In this document: positions 11,518 to 24,400 of the stretch, piece by piece
Numbering within the stretch: the first letter of the stretch is position 1
How the letters are laid out: each line of letters starts with the position of its first letter
Source of the DNA: Chrysolina oricalcia
Taxonomy: Eukaryota; Arthropoda; Insecta; Coleoptera; Chrysomelidae
Length of the DNA: 64,000 nucleotides
Assembly: GCA_944452925.2 (NCBI GenBank)
Contig: OX101809.2
Location: 56,080,529 to 56,144,528, forward strand
Direction: 5' to 3'
The notes under the pieces: model-generated
Database searches by the model: none
What the model saw: only the letters and a program-made list of their open reading frames with translations
What the model was told of the DNA's origin: nothing
Position numbers and translations under genes: made by a program

Positions 11518-13516
11518 TATATCCTCCTCTTTACTTCCTGAAACTGGGATCAAAATATCTAGAAATTTATCTAAAGAGCACCATAGCTGCTGAGTAGGAT
11601 AAGGAGTACTGCTAATAAGTTCCGTAAACAAGGAATTGCTTTGCTGTAATTTTGATGAGGTCACAAATAATTCAGTGAAAGTCCGTTTGTACTGACTTGG
11701 AGAATTAACAGATAGCAGAATTCATGGGTGTACAAGTCATAACCTTGGAATTTGTAGGCGAAACTCGGGAATCGTTTATAATGCTTGGGGATCAACGGGT
11801 TCGTTTGTAACACAAGTCAACAAATCCTACCAATTCAATTTATAATGGAGAAGAACCAAGTAAGGAAGTTTCAGATCTATGAAAGATTTTCTCAATCGAG
11901 GAAATATATTCTTATCGAGTCGTCTGGGTAATCTTTCAATACGTCAAGTCTATTACAGTTTGTACAAGGAAAATGAAATTTCAGTTCTTTTCTATCACTG
12001 AAAATAAATAGCGTATCCTTAAAGAATATGATGAAGTTGACCTTACATCGTTCATGAGAATTTCTCAGATTGATTCATATTTTGATCATCGTGTTTACTT
12101 TAGGAAGGAGGAAGTTAGGTCGTGGGTTAACTTCATGGTATTCCAAGCAGCTGGACTGTACCAATATCATCTATTTCCATATATTACGTAACGGTTTTCT
12201 TGAAAAATGTATTTCTTGCTACAGAAACTGGCAGAACTCATCCAATAAGATCTTACAATAGAAACTATTCAATGATTAACCATTTTGAAAAAATCATAAT
12301 TATGAGTAAAGATCGACGAATCAGATAACGGAATTCTGAAGAAAAATCACAATTTTTTTACTACTTATAAAAATGTAGTGACGTTGGTGCCACTTTCTAG
12401 TGCCACTCGTAGATGCAGAAACTACTCAATTGATCAAGCAGAATACTATAAAAAAAATTGACACATGGGCAAAATATGAAGTGTTTCAAGATGGTGGCTT
12501 TTTCAACAGCTTGCAGAAAAAAACTACGAGTTTTTTCTTGTTGCTATACTGAACTTCTCATTGGCCTATCTACGTGAAATAGAACTTGTATAGACTCTTC
12601 GCAATGAATTTATTGAAATTTTGATAAAGAAATGTGTCGTAGTTTTCGATATATCTCACTGTTGGAAAACAACGTGATGATGGCTTTTGGTCATCAAGGT
12701 TATGTAGTTTTTTATGTCGACGGACATGTAACCATCTATTCCAATGAATTCTAGATTCGTTTTGGTATCGCAATAGACTAAAATTTGAGATAACCGGGTT
12801 CAAACTCTGTTCAAGGGAGGTAAGGTGATGACTGTAAGCTGCAAAGTAGGAATTGCCTTTTGGTTGATTTGAGAGACTATTGGTATAATAGTGCTCTAAT
12901 GTTGGATGAGTAAAACGACAGTTAATGTGGTTATTCCAGTTATGTTAAAATAGCGTGTTTTGATTAGGTGAAATTTTTGTGTTGATAATTTGAAACATCA
13001 TCTTTTTGATTTTGTAGTTCGGCTCTTGATTGGTTTTTTCAAAAAACAAACTTACCACTAGCAATCTGCTATAATTACACAACACCAAACTTTGACCAAA
13101 ATCAAATAAGCAATCACTATTAATTCATATCAACTTCAAAATTTTTGCATACTCGTTGATTGTTGAAATTGTTTTCAAAACATAACCTCAAGCAAGAAGC
13201 GGTAGAAATGCAATGACAAAACTACGAATGACGCGCTCTGTGATTGGTAACTGAAATAGCGGAATGTTTGAAATATCAAATAAGTCACTGTTTTGTTAGT
13301 TGCATAGTTTCAGAACTAAATGCGGGATGAATGTTCGTAGTTGAATGTAAATATATCCACAACGCAGACGGTTGTATCCACTATTATAAAAAAGAAGGAA
13401 CTGGATATGGATAATGTTAAAATATACAACAGCACAAACTGTACATTTAATATTTAATGTTAATATTTATAATAATAAATGAAAATGGTATCGATTCTAT
13501 TCATGAAATAATCTTA
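11518..13516. other. No gene recognised
   Basis: Two kilobases of AT-rich sequence. Short open frames at 12070-12261 and 12570-12803 (minus) have no identifiable domain. No inverted ends or RNA gene noticed. Confidence 0.3.
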
Positions 13517-13700
13517 ACAAATACAACTCGTGTTATCGGTGATTATCGTAAATTCCTTTTCGTTTTCGAAACAAATTATGTTGCTTTAGACAACCACACT
13601 CGCGCAAGCGCTCGTGTTGTTGCCAAGCCAATCTGTTTCTCAAAATCGAAGGAATTTCTATTTCGATAATCAGAGATACACTTGTTGTATTACCTATGAT
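13517..13700. repeat. Hairpin-forming palindrome with GC-rich centre
   Basis: The two halves pair imperfectly around a centre near 13608. ACAACCACACTCGCGC on the left pairs with GCGCTCGTGTTGTTGCC on the right, and outward GTGATTATCGTAAATTCC pairs with GGAATTTCTATTTCGATAA. Each arm is about 85 bp. The centre is much richer in GC than the surroundings. An open frame across it is a by-product. Confidence 0.7.
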
Positions 13701-14516
13701 ATACCCCTTTTAATTTATTAATTTCAGTCTTTATACAGTGTCACCGTTAAAGTCCGCATCATATGGGATTATTTTTTAATATCCCGTAATTTCAAATTTA
13801 GAGTTCGTGAACAGTTTGTGCTTTGACAATAAAGCAAAATAGCTTTTACGATGTCTACTTGTCGATTGGTTTCACCTGTCAAATTTGACATTCTTTCTGA
13901 AAAATAAAAATTGTAAGGTTATTTCTCAATATTTCGAAAAAATCATATGAAAAAGTTGTTTATTTTTTGGCTTCCTACCCAACTACCAAATTTGAAACAG
14001 TTTGAACAACTTTTATTTTTTTCACGTTTTCTCAACCTTACAATCTTTGGACTAATTTAAATTTAGTAAAATCTGAAAAAACCAGTTGAGATGTAATACA
14101 CCCATCTGCTGAAAGAATTTTTTCTGTTTAAAAATGTTTCTGATTGGATATTTTTGAATGAATATGAATATGCTGAAAGAATTATGTAATACTTGATGCA
14201 AAGTGTTTCTAGTTTCAACATTCTGCATAGCAAAATTCACTTTATCAATTTTTAACACATCAGGACATTTCAAATGAGTGCTATAACTCTGGAAATATGA
14301 AATCAATGTGCCCTTCAAATTCTTGCTTATTTAATTTCATTCAATTATTCTCTGAACTCATATTCAAAAATTAATCATCAATCAAGGTGCTTTCGAAATG
14401 GGAAAGTATGCTATGGAAACAACATAACTGAATGTCATGGAAATTGAAATAACAAAGTGTTTGACAGTTTCACCAAGTTTATGAAACAGTAATTTTTATC
14501 AAGTAGTAGAATCAAA

Positions 14517-16151
14517 ATGCTGACTTTGCAGGAAAGAATAGAAATTGTACGCATTTGCGGTAAAAATACAAGTCATCGACAAGTTGCGAATATTTTAAAT
14601 GCATGGCATCCTGGTAGAAATATTCACCAGTCTACTGTGAGTAGGATTATTTCAAAGTTTGAATCGACGGGTTCAGTGCTGAATACTTTCAAAAGACCTC
14701 ATAATCCAAGAGTTTATGATGAAGAAGCTCAATCGAGTGTATTCTATGTAGTAGAGCATTGGAAAACTAGTTTAACAGATATTTTGTAATAGGACCGGTG
14801 CTAAAAGGGAAGCCGTGAGAAAAATATTACACAATAATAAGTTCAAGCCGTTCGAACCAAAATTTACAAACACTTTAAGAGAGCGAGATTTTGACGTTCG
14901 GTTGGATTTCTCTTTTTGGTTCCAAGGACAACGAGAAGAAAATTAAAATTTTCCTTGTAAAATTTTATGGACAGACGAGGCGACTTTTACCTCAAATGGC
15001 GTAGTCAGTTCACAAAACTGTAGGTGGTAGTCAACAGAAAACCCAAAGTTTGTGATAGAATGCCGAGATCGATATTCTTTTAAGACAAATGTGTGGTGAG
15101 GTGTGTTAAGTAACAGAGTGATTGGCTCATGTTTCTTCCGGGAAAATTTAACTTCAGAGAGATGCTTGCAATTTTAAACAATGAGATAAGTCAAGTTTTA
15201 GATGAAATGTCCCTTGATGAAAGACATTACTTATGGATTCAATGTGACGGAGCGCTAATCCATAATTCGGCAGGTGTTAAAAAATATATCTTGGAACTAT
15301 TTCGAGGGAAGATAATTGGGCCTTGTTGGTGCGATTGCGAAAATATTTCGAAGTATAAATTAATAAAATTTTTGATTATATAAACTCACCCTTTTCAGAC
15401 GATTGGTCAACATTTCGGGAGTTTCTCTCTTCTATTCGTTCCTCTGTGGTAATAGGTAGTGTATGTTGGAGGAGAGAGAAGGACGAAAGAAAGGATTTCG
15501 AAGATTCGAATTACCAGAAATGTTTTACTTTTACACGAAAATTACAGGTGATGGTAAACTCTGTTACACTGATTCAAAGAGGTGAAAACTGATTTGAAGA
15601 CACTATTCATGCGAATTCAGAAATACTGAGAATGCTGTTCCGATCAGAAAATAAGTACATGCGAAAAGTGATATGTATTGAACTCGATCTCTACTGAACT
15701 GAACTGATCGAAAAAATTGACTGATGGGGCGACACTCTTCAATTACATTTCCTGAAAGGAGTGGATATGCGCCCTATCTAACGTCTTACAACGGAATTAG
15801 TTAAAACTGTTGAGAGTGTTGAGAAATTCGATGGCTTGCGTATCCAGGCGTAATATAGAACAACCGTGGCCATCCAGGTCGCCAGACCTGACCCCACTAG
15901 ATTTTTCCCTTCAAGGGTATTTGAAGCTGAAAATCTATAAGCTCAGACCGTTTCGAGATGTCAACCACCTGGAGGCAGTAATTCGAGATTGTGTACTAAT
16001 TATGTCTCCTCAGTTTTTAACAAACGCTGCCAACGAAGTTTCCAGGCGAACTATTATTTGCATTGAGCGTGATGGAAGACATACCGGAATGTTATTACTG
16101 ATATCCAATCCACGTTGTACATTCTTATCATTTGAATCGCCTTATAATTAA
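14517..16151 (+). pseudogene. Decayed transposase of the long-TIR element
   Basis: The N-terminal helix-turn-helix is readable from the ATG at 14517 for about 90 residues (MLTLQERIEIVRICG..., then QSTVSRIISKFESTGSV), a DUF4817-like DNA-binding domain. After a stop and frame changes, 14960-15120 gives WTDEATFTSNGVVSSQN, holding the first catalytic aspartate. Bases 15129-15320 give IQCDGALIHNS, the second-aspartate block, normally QQDGAPAH. Bases 15860-15950 give WPSRSPDLTPLDF, the third-aspartate block. The product would cut and paste the element by DDE/D chemistry. In-frame stops, frameshifts and about 530 bp of foreign DNA between the second and third catalytic blocks make it dead. Confidence 0.85.
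15325..15850. other. ~530-bp insertion inside the transposase remnant
   Basis: In related intact transposases about 25-30 residues separate the second-aspartate region from the WPPRSPD block. Here the coding similarity stops near 15320 and resumes near 15855. The intervening DNA has no recognisable domain, and I could not find clear terminal inverted repeats or target duplications. Confidence 0.5.
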
Positions 16152-16376
16152 TTAATGTTCATTGTGAAATAATTGTCCATTTTTATTAATTATTAATTAA
16201 TTATTTTCAGAGTATTCCAAAGCAACTTGATTAATTTGTTGTATGTATTACTTCGGAGAATAATTTTTGAATATTGACTAGCAAATTTGGGTCTATTGAT
16301 TTGGAAATGGATTCAAAAATTCAGAACTAGAGCCACTTTGCATCAAGTATGACATAATTCTTTCAGAATATTTGTA

Positions 16377-17661
16377 CGAGGATATATTGAAAAATTCTTA
16401 GTCTAATATAGAACCAAACAAAATTTCAATGTCAAAATATTTTATCACTCAACAAATTCTCCTCTTAATTGGATACATTTATTACAGCGAACCTGCAACG
16501 TCTCTAGACCTTTCAAAAAAAATGTTTCTACTTGCTCTACAAACCAGACCACCACAGCTTTTATTACCTCCTCGTTGGAAGAAAATTTACGACCTTTTAA
16601 ACTTTTTTTCAGTTGAAGAAAGATATGATAGTCGGACGGAGAAAAATCTGATGAATAAGGTTTGTGTTCTAGTAATTCAAACCCTAAATCATGAATTTTC
16701 TGCATGGCAACATGAGATTTGTGTCCAGGGGCGTTGTCCTGCAAAAACAAAACACCTTTGGATAGCTTTCCGCGTCTTTTCTTTTTAATTTTTTTTCCGT
16801 AGAGAGGTCAGTAACGTCGAATAGTAATCTCCAGTTATTGTTCTACCCTTATCTAAAAAATCAATCTTGATTACTCCATGGCAATCCCAAAAAACTGAAG
16901 CAAGAACTTTTCCAGAAGATTTTTGGACACGAAACTTCTTAGGTCTTGGAGAACCGGAGTGTCGCCATTCCATCGATTGTTGCTTTGTTTCTGGATCGTA
17001 GAAATGTATCCAAATCCATAGTTACAATTCGGTTTGAGAAGTCTACATCGTTTTCAAATCGAGCACAGATCGAACGCGATGCTACTACCATTGCACGCTT
17101 TTGGTCAACATTCAAACATTTGGGGATCCATTTTGCAGCAATATTTCTCATGTCAAAATTGACGTGAACTATATGATGAACGCGTTTGTATGAAATATTC
17201 AGTGCTTCAGATATCCGTTTTAGCCCAATTCGACGGTCTGTTAAAATGTCATGAACTGCATCGATATTTTTGGGGACTGACACAGAAACTGGCCTTCTCG
17301 ATCGGTCATCATCTTCAATGGAAAATTTACCTATTTTGAAGCTTGCAGTCCAATTTTCACGGTCGCATACGAAGGACATTGATCACCAAGGGTATTAAGC
17401 ATATCTTCGTAAATCTGCTTAACTCTTAACCCTTTTAAATGCAGGTACTTGATGATGGATCGATACTGCCATTTTTCGATTTTCACAATTTCGGTGGACA
17501 TATTTTTTCTTTTAATTTATTGCGTAACTCTGGTTTACTTTTTTGACGTCAAACTTTACACTGACACTTCTAATAAGTTATTGTTCATTGCTATGGTAAC
17601 GCAATATTTTGTTTATGCAGGGAACTGGTCTAGGCTAAGTATAGATATCAATACATCCTCG
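16377..17661 (-). mobile_element. Mariner (mos1-like) nested in the right TIR
   Basis: Termini CGAGGATATATTGAAAAATT (left) and the complement of AATACATCCTCG (right) form diverged ~28-bp TIRs with TA duplicated outside. The 1285-bp length is normal for mariner. It interrupts the right TIR of the 13736-18091 element exactly where left and right TIR similarity breaks, so it arrived later. Confidence 0.87.
16445..17501 (-). pseudogene. Mariner transposase, frameshifted (DD34D type)
   Basis: The reading starts at the ATG at 17501 (MSTEIVKIEKWQYRS...) and ends at 16445 (RCNKCIQLRGEFVE). Visible family marks are RIVTMD at the first catalytic aspartate, MEWRHSGSPRPKKF, VLASVFWDCHG, FLQDNAPGHKS with the second aspartate, and SPSDYH with the third. 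Three small lesions break it: a one-base loss near 17360, a five-base loss just after the first aspartate near 17010, and one extra A in an A-run near 16795. Between lesions the protein similarity remains strong, so decay is moderate. The family moves DNA between TA sites by cut and paste. Confidence 0.92.
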
Positions 17662-18091
17662 TATTTATTTTAAAATATCCAATTAGAAATATTTTTAAAC
17701 AAAAACAATTCATTCAGCAGATGGGTGTGTTACATTTCAACTGTTTTTTTCAGATTTTTCTAAATTTAAATTTGCCTAAAAATTGTAAGGTTAAGAAAAC
17801 GTGAGAAAAATCGAAGTTGTTTAAACTGGTTCAAATTTGGTAGGTGGGTAAGAAATCTAAAAATATACAACTTTTTCATATAATATTTCTTGAAATATTG
17901 AGAAATTACCTAACATTTTCTAATCTTTTATAAAAAATGTCATATTTGACAGAAGTAGCCGATGGATAAGAAGACATCGTAAAAGTCATTTTGCATAAAT
18001 TTCAAAGAACAAACTGTTCACGAACTCTAAATTTGCAATAACTGACTAATAAAAAAAATCTCATATGATGCGGACTTTAACGGTAACACTG

Positions 18092-19009
18092 TAAATGAAA
18101 GCATAACAATGCCAGTTACTGTTTATAACAAATAATAACATTGATCTGGATATGAAAACCCAATGAACTTATTGTTTAACGTTGAAGTATGAATTTGGGA
18201 AAAATAATGTTTTCTATGAAGTGTTGGTTAAAAAGTATCCTCGGTCTCGGCTACTTGAGAAATGTTTGAATAGTATTTGAGAGTCTGCTGCCTCGTGTAT
18301 GGATGTACTTCTCCTGTGGACGTACTCCTGGGTTGTTGAGGGATTTTCTCGTGGACTGAGAGTCTGCTGCCTACTGTATGGATGTACTTCTGCTGTGGAC
18401 GTTGTCCTGGAGTTTTGAGGGATTCTCTCGTGGAATGAGAGTTGCTGCCTCGTTTATAGATTTTCTTCTCGATTTGACTTGTTGGGACTTCTTCACCAAA
18501 GATAGCTGTTTTTATGTTCGAAGGATCATGTTCGAGTTGATTTTATTGGAAATATGAACAGGATGTTCATAAAGTCCATGTTCAAGTTCGGTTTTTGACA
18601 AAATCAAATGAAATATGTCAAAAACAGATCTTTTCATATGCAAACAAAATAAAAATGGATTTGATAACGGAGTCAGATATAGTCTCCGATACGTCAATTT
18701 TTTTTGAGAAAGAGAACTATTTTCAGTTAATTTGAACTTTATTTGATTTATTCAGGTCGGAAAATTCAAAATATGATAAGTAACTGACAAAATTGAATAA
18801 CTGTTTTCGAAATAAACAGTCTTCTGAACTCAGTAACTTATCGGGGCAAATTGATCATTGCCCTTCTACACTTGTACAGATTCCTTGAATTAACATTTTC
18901 TCATTTTCAGACTGTAGTTGAAATTCCCAAAACACTATGTTGAAAAATAAGTAATATATTTGAATTAAATTTTCAACATGGACAACATGGAATATTCGAT
19001 AACAGGCAT
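18092..19009. repeat. Unassigned DNA holding a ~79-bp tandem duplication
   Basis: At 18278-18357 and 18358-18436 two units of about 79 bp run head to tail (GAGAGTCTGCTGCCT..., TATGGATGTACTTCT, GAGGGATT(T/C)TCTCGTGGA), with a third partial unit to about 18470. A tip-like sequence GAAATATGAACAGGATGTTC at about 18549 recurs near 25105 and 25802. Nothing else recognised. Confidence 0.6.
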
Positions 19010-19575
19010 CATGATCGAGCACCAATTTACAACAAACGGTGTGGTATCTAGTCAAAATTGTAGGTTTTGAGCCAGCTAAGCATCCGAATTCGGTGATAAT
19101 TTGTAATAACCAATGTAGTGAAAAAGTTAGCGTGTGGTGTGGCAGATTTAACGAAGGAATTGTTAGCCTTTTTTTCCTGGATAACCTGACCTAACCAAAT
19201 TTTCTACATTGTTTAAAAAATGATCTTTACGATTATCCCATCGAATTGCCTTTTGCACAGTGACAAAATCGATTCTTTCAATAAGATAAAGCCTCCGCAC
19301 ATAATTCTCTGATAAGAACTTCCTGAATGCAACTTTCCGTATGAAGTGGATTGGTAGAAATTCTCCTTCAGAACCATGGCCCCCAGATCGCCGGATATTA
19401 CCCTATGTGACTTTTTTCTGTGGGGGCACATGAGAGATAAAGTGTATGCTACTCGGCCGAGTGATAGAAAGAAACATCACAATTAGACAAGCGTGTCAAG
19501 AAATTACTCCACACACTCTGAGAAAAGTGAATTTACGTTTGAGAAGAATTTTTGAGAAGTGTTTTAATGTATGTT
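19010..19575 (+). pseudogene. Transposase fragment related to the 13736-18091 element
   Basis: In shifting plus-strand frames the sequence gives HQFTTNGVVSSQNCRF, the region just after the first catalytic residue and close to TFTSNGVVSSQN of the element at 13.7-18.1 kb. It continues with KVSVWCGRFNEGIV, then DKASAHNS (normally DGAPAHNS), then APRSPDITLCDFFLWGHM with the third catalytic aspartate. A C-terminal CQEITPHTLRKVN block follows. Several stops and frameshifts. No flanking TIRs were found, so it is a detached piece of an old long-TIR transposon. Confidence 0.72.
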
Positions 19576-20249
19576 TGAGAAGAATTGTTGAGAAGTGTAT
19601 TGTATCAGTTATATTGAGAATCATGTAATTCGTAATTTTGTTACTACGGTTACGGATTTAACTTTGTAAAAAAGCTTGAATTTTTCTCTTCTGCTAAAAT
19701 CCGCAATGCTGATTCTTAATCAGATAGAAAGAGTTTTCTAAAATAAGCCACCCGTTTCCCAAAAAAAAGCTTTTTTTACCCTCCCAACACCGGACGCCAA
19801 TGGTGAATTAAAATGTTCACCATGCCGAATACTTCATTAATGTAACATACCTACAATCATGCATCACCAAAATGTCAAGAAAATCGCATTATTAATAACT
19901 GATTGGACACACTGTAGATAAATCCCCATTATTGACCACTTCACTCACCATGCATTATTGAGTACACCAATGCCAATTGAATTGTTAACTTATTGGTGGA
20001 ATATAGGTGAATTATCATTACTACGTTGATCAATAACCTCTAACCTCAAGCGTTCTCAGTCCATAATTTCTCAGCAGATATTTTCTTTTGGACCTATCAG
20101 TTGTATTGCTTTCGATACCCAGTAAAGTAGTAGTTCCCTCGTTATTGGTGTATTATTCACTTGGATCGTTTTCTCTAAGCAGCCTGTATAGCAGATGAAA
20201 CTATCAGTACTGGTAATGCGAAAATTCGAACAAGTTCTGATGTTTTGAC
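19576..20249. other. No feature seen
   Basis: AT-rich sequence without a recognisable gene or repeat. Confidence 0.3.
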
Positions 20250-20862
20250 GGAGAGTACAAATAAATGATAAGAATAAAATCGACAAAGTCGAAGTAACCT
20301 TTTCTCCAAATATTTCCAAAAAGTGGAAAATATGAGGCAAAAATCTGACAGAAAACAACTGCTTCCCTGGCTGATGCCACGACGGATATTGAACTACATC
20401 TGACAGATATTTTTGCAATATTCTTCCAAGAAGACTCAATTGCAAGTGCTTATTGTAGACAAACAGAAAATTATCCTTAATTTGGCTGGGGATGACCACC
20501 TGCAGACATGTTTGGAGGTTACTGCCTCTCATCAGTGCAAGGGCAGGTCCGTGTCTTCACTGTAAGTCGCTGCTTCATCCGCAGGGAATTAATAATTGCT
20601 CTAGAAAATGAATTATAATTCAGCCAAATTAAGGATAATGTTTTGTTTATCTACAATAAGCACTTGCAATTGAGTATTCTTGGAAGAACGTAGCACAAAT
20701 ATCTGTCAAATGTAGTTCAATATCCGTCATGGCATTAGCCAGGGAAGTAGTTGTTTTCTGTCAGATATTTTACTCAAATTTTCCAACTTGTGGAAATATT
20801 TGGAGAGAAGGGTACTTCGACTTTGTCGATTTTATTCTTATCATTCATCTTTACTGTAATTG
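20250..20862. repeat. Foldback repeat, ~240-bp arms
   Basis: The left arm (about 20250-20490) and right arm (about 20622-20860) are clear complements, for example CGACAAAGTCGAAGTAACC against GTACTTCGACTTTGTCG and AATTATCCTTAATTTGGCT against AGCCAAATTAAGGATAA. The spacer is about 130 bp. The arm contains a module, TCTGACAGAAAACAACT...ATTGAACTACATCTGACAGA, that recurs near 25330, 26010, 36550 and 62050. The sequence just right of the element (CGAAACATTCGATAATATAA near 20930) resembles the non-coding 3' end of the Penelope-like element at 10.5 kb, but only loosely. Confidence 0.8.
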
Positions 20863-21216
20863 TATAAAAATTGCCTAAGATGAAACCAGTTCGAAACCAA
20901 TGACTATATAGCGTCAAGTAAGTAGCCTCGAAACATTCGATAATATAAATTTCAAAATTTTCTTCTAATTTTTGACACTGGTCTTCGATATATTCGATTA
21001 TTTGATGTATAAACTATAATTGTCATACAATTCTCATCCAATAACTATAGAAGTAGTTGAAATGGCTATACTTACTGAAAAACAATGAACTCAAATAATA
21101 CATATATTCGAAATCAAATGAAGAACGAATCAAATGACCATCACAGACCACACACCCATAGACGGTTCACGCAGGTTAGCTGATCATGAGCCTCTTGTTT
21201 AGCAACTATCAAATAA

Positions 21217-21466
21217 AGGGTCCAGTGGAAAAACGATGAGGTTCCATTTTTTCCGAAAACGACATTTTAGCGGCATCTGTAAGCTTGTAGCATGAAGTAT
21301 CAACATACCAAATCTTACAGGGGACAAACAATGAGATTCCATAAAGAACTGCGGTCAAAATTGGGTAGCACAATGGAAAAACGATGATACTCCCACATTA
21401 GATTTCGCTTTCCCCAACTTTTTAAAAAGTGGAACCTCATCGTTTTTACACTGGACACTTCAAATC
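21217..21466. repeat. Short MITE with ~30-bp TIRs
   Basis: The left end GTCCAGTGGAAAAACGATGA and the complement of the right end TCATCGTTTTTACACTGGAC match in inverted orientation, and similarity runs on through GGTTCCA. A third related segment (AATGGAAAAACGATGA) lies inside. About 250 bp, non-coding. Confidence 0.72.
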
Positions 21467-21473
21467 TTCTAGA

Positions 21474-24400
21474 CGAGTGCTGACACATTTTTGAAATAAA
21501 AAAATTATTAACAGCATGAGACCTACCGGAAAAGGAGCAAAATATTGTCCGAATGACGACAAAAATAAATTGGAGTAGAAAAAATGGAGAGGGGTGGATT
21601 GGGGTGAACTTTCAGGGGTGGCCCAGGTAGCACATCATATCGGCTGAATCTTGGTTCCATATTGGGCCAATGTAGATATATTGTAAATGAAAGAATCCAA
21701 TATGGGTGAATATTCTAAAAACAATGTTATATTAATTATATTGGTGGAATATTGGTTGAACCTGTTCTGAATGTAGATTGTCACATGTAGTATTGGATAA
21801 ATATTGGTTGAATAATTTCTACCAATATCGATAATACAATATTGTCCATATACTGTTTTCCACATCTAGAATAGATATTGCAATCCCAATATTCCAGTCA
21901 TAACGATTCTAGGGATGAAAAACTATATTGTATTTCCAAGTTTGACAGCACATTGAATATCATTTCAAATTTATTCAACAAATTTTAACAACTCATATTG
22001 GGTCAATATTGGTTCAACGATATTTACCAATATCGATTAAACAATATTGTCTTCAAATTATTTTCAACATCTAGAATAAATATTTCATTCCTACTATTCC
22101 TCTCATATCGACTCTAGGAATAAAAACTATATTGTATATCCAAGTGTGATTAAACATTGGTTGAATATCATTTTGCCAATATTCAACAAACCTTATGAAT
22201 TAATATTGGTTCAATATTGGTTCAATAATATTTATCGATATCGTTACAACAATATTGTGTCCATATTGTTTCCTGCATCTTGATCAGGATCAATTTTGAA
22301 TATTGGCCGAATATTCAATGAAACATAATGAAATTATATCATGATCAAACCTGGATAAAAATCCGTTACGTGGCTCTACATATAGAACGCCTTCTAAAAC
22401 TTACGAAAATATATTAAATGCTTCCTATAAATTGTTTTCAAGACAGCTTACTCAGTGGTTATGGCGATCAAAAGGCAGACTCTGTTGTCATCTTGATCAA
22501 CTAAAGACATTCAATAATTTACCAAGGTATATTTACTTCCACCAATATATCCAAATTATATTGTACCAATATCGATACATGTTTTGAGGCCGTTATTGCT
22601 TCAAGATATTTCACCAATACTATTTTTTAAACAATTTCGTCAATATCGTCAATATAACGTTCGAATATTGTGCCAATATTACCAAAATATTGTACCAGCG
22701 ATATTGTACCAATATAGCCGAATATTTTGAAGCCAATATTGCTTCGAGAATATTTCGCCAATATTATCAAGTAATATTGGACCAATATCGCCGAATGTTC
22801 ACATTTTTCTTCTCGCCAATATTGCATTTAAAATATTCACAATATTGTACCAATATTTTACTAATATAGGTGTGCTACTTGAGGGAGAGCGATATTTCAC
22901 GGATTTTCGAGAATTGCAACGAAAGTAAGACGGCAAAGTTGTTGATAGTAAAAAGATCTGGAACTTTTGTTGTTAACATTTTTTTCACATAACCTCAAGT
23001 TTCTCTGGAAAATCGGAAAAACTAATTTTTCAATTATTAATTTTTTTCTCGCCTAAAAATAATTTTATTTTCACGAAATTTGGTGTAAATATAACTTATG
23101 TTTCGAGTGATCTGTAATTTTTTTGTAGCGGAATACAGATTTTTTCCTATTTTTTCGACAAATTCCGAAAAAACGACCTCATTTTCAACTAAAAAGTTTC
23201 ACCGATGAAGTTCTTCTTTTCAAGCTTGCCATCCGCCAGTTTTTTCGTTGAAGCTACTTTCAGATTATGTAATAAAAGTGTTGCACTACTGTGGAAATTT
23301 TTTCGAGAAAACGCGAAATAACAGATTTTCAAAAATCAATTTTTCGAATTCTTGTTCTATGCTCATATTTATTTATCAATACTATTGAAATTAACAGTTG
23401 AAGACTTTCGAGAATATTAATTTCATGTTACTTCAAATAGGTACAGACAATAAACAAGGACATAAATAAGGATTTGATCATGATAGAAGGGCGAAAGGTG
23501 AACTTTTGGGGAAAAAAATGGTTTCTCACGATTTGCAGCGAAAATTAACCTCCCACAAAAAAAATAGTTAAAATAAAAGTTGTTGGCAATAAGAAGATCT
23601 ACAACTTTTGTATCCAAGATTTTTCCACATAACTTCAAATTTTCAAAAATCGGTTTTTCGCCATTTACGACAACTTTTCTGTTGAACATTTTCCGATAAA
23701 AAGTCACGTTACGCCTCAAATCGCAAAAACCGTTTTCAACCCCTCAACTGCACCAAATTTCACCATTTTGAGTGTTTTCGTGTTTAAATATTTTTTTCGT
23801 CAAAGTTGGAACCTCTTCAACACTCTTCACGTGGGCCTTGCATGTTACTTTATTTCTTATTTTAGGCGTATAAATTCGTTTTGCTAAATAGGTGCCGCCT
23901 CATTTCCGAGTACACCAAAGAGGTTCGAGAAAAATAAATATTTCGCTGCAAAAAAAAACATCTAATTCAGAACATAGAAAGGTATATTTCCACTAGATTT
24001 TGCGACAAACACAATTTTCATACAAAAAAAATTCAAACCAAATTAAAACGGTTTTTCTGATTTTTCCGGAAAATTTGAGGTAATTTGGAAAAATCTTGAA
24101 TACAAAAGTTGTAGATCTTTTTATTGCCAACTTATTTTCCTAATTTTTTTTGTAGGCTGTTAATTTTCGCTGCAAATCGTGAGAAATCATTTTTACCCCC
24201 ACAAGTTCACCTCCTTTCGCTCTTCTATCATAATCAAATCCTTATTGATGTCCTTGTTTATTTTTTGTACCTATTGAGGTAAATTAAAATTTATATTCTT
24301 GAAAGGTTTCAACTATTAATTTCAATAAGTTCGATAAATAAATATGAGAGTAGAACAAAAATTTAAAAAGTTGGTTTTTGAAAATCTGTTTTTTCATATT

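Larger units (their letters stand above)
13736..18091 (+). mobile_element. Tc1/mariner-type transposon with ~0.5-kb TIRs
   Basis: The tips are CAGTGTCACCGTTAAAGTCC and its complement (GGACTTTAACGGTAACACTG), flanked by TA on both sides. The left TIR (13736 to about 14240) matches the complement of 17664-18091 for its outer ~415 bp. Its inner part (about 14150-14240, e.g. CTTTGCATCAAGTATTACAT) matches the complement of about 16330-16375. The right TIR is therefore cut in two by a later 1285-bp mariner. Without that insert the element is about 3.07 kb. It carries a decayed transposase on the plus strand. Confidence 0.9.

Noticed and set aside
12570..12803. 77-codon minus-strand frame with a second partly open frame
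   Set aside because: Considered as a transposase scrap, but no catalytic or DNA-binding motif could be found.
13457..13669. 70-codon plus-strand frame
   Set aside because: It lies across a hairpin palindrome; the reading is a by-product.
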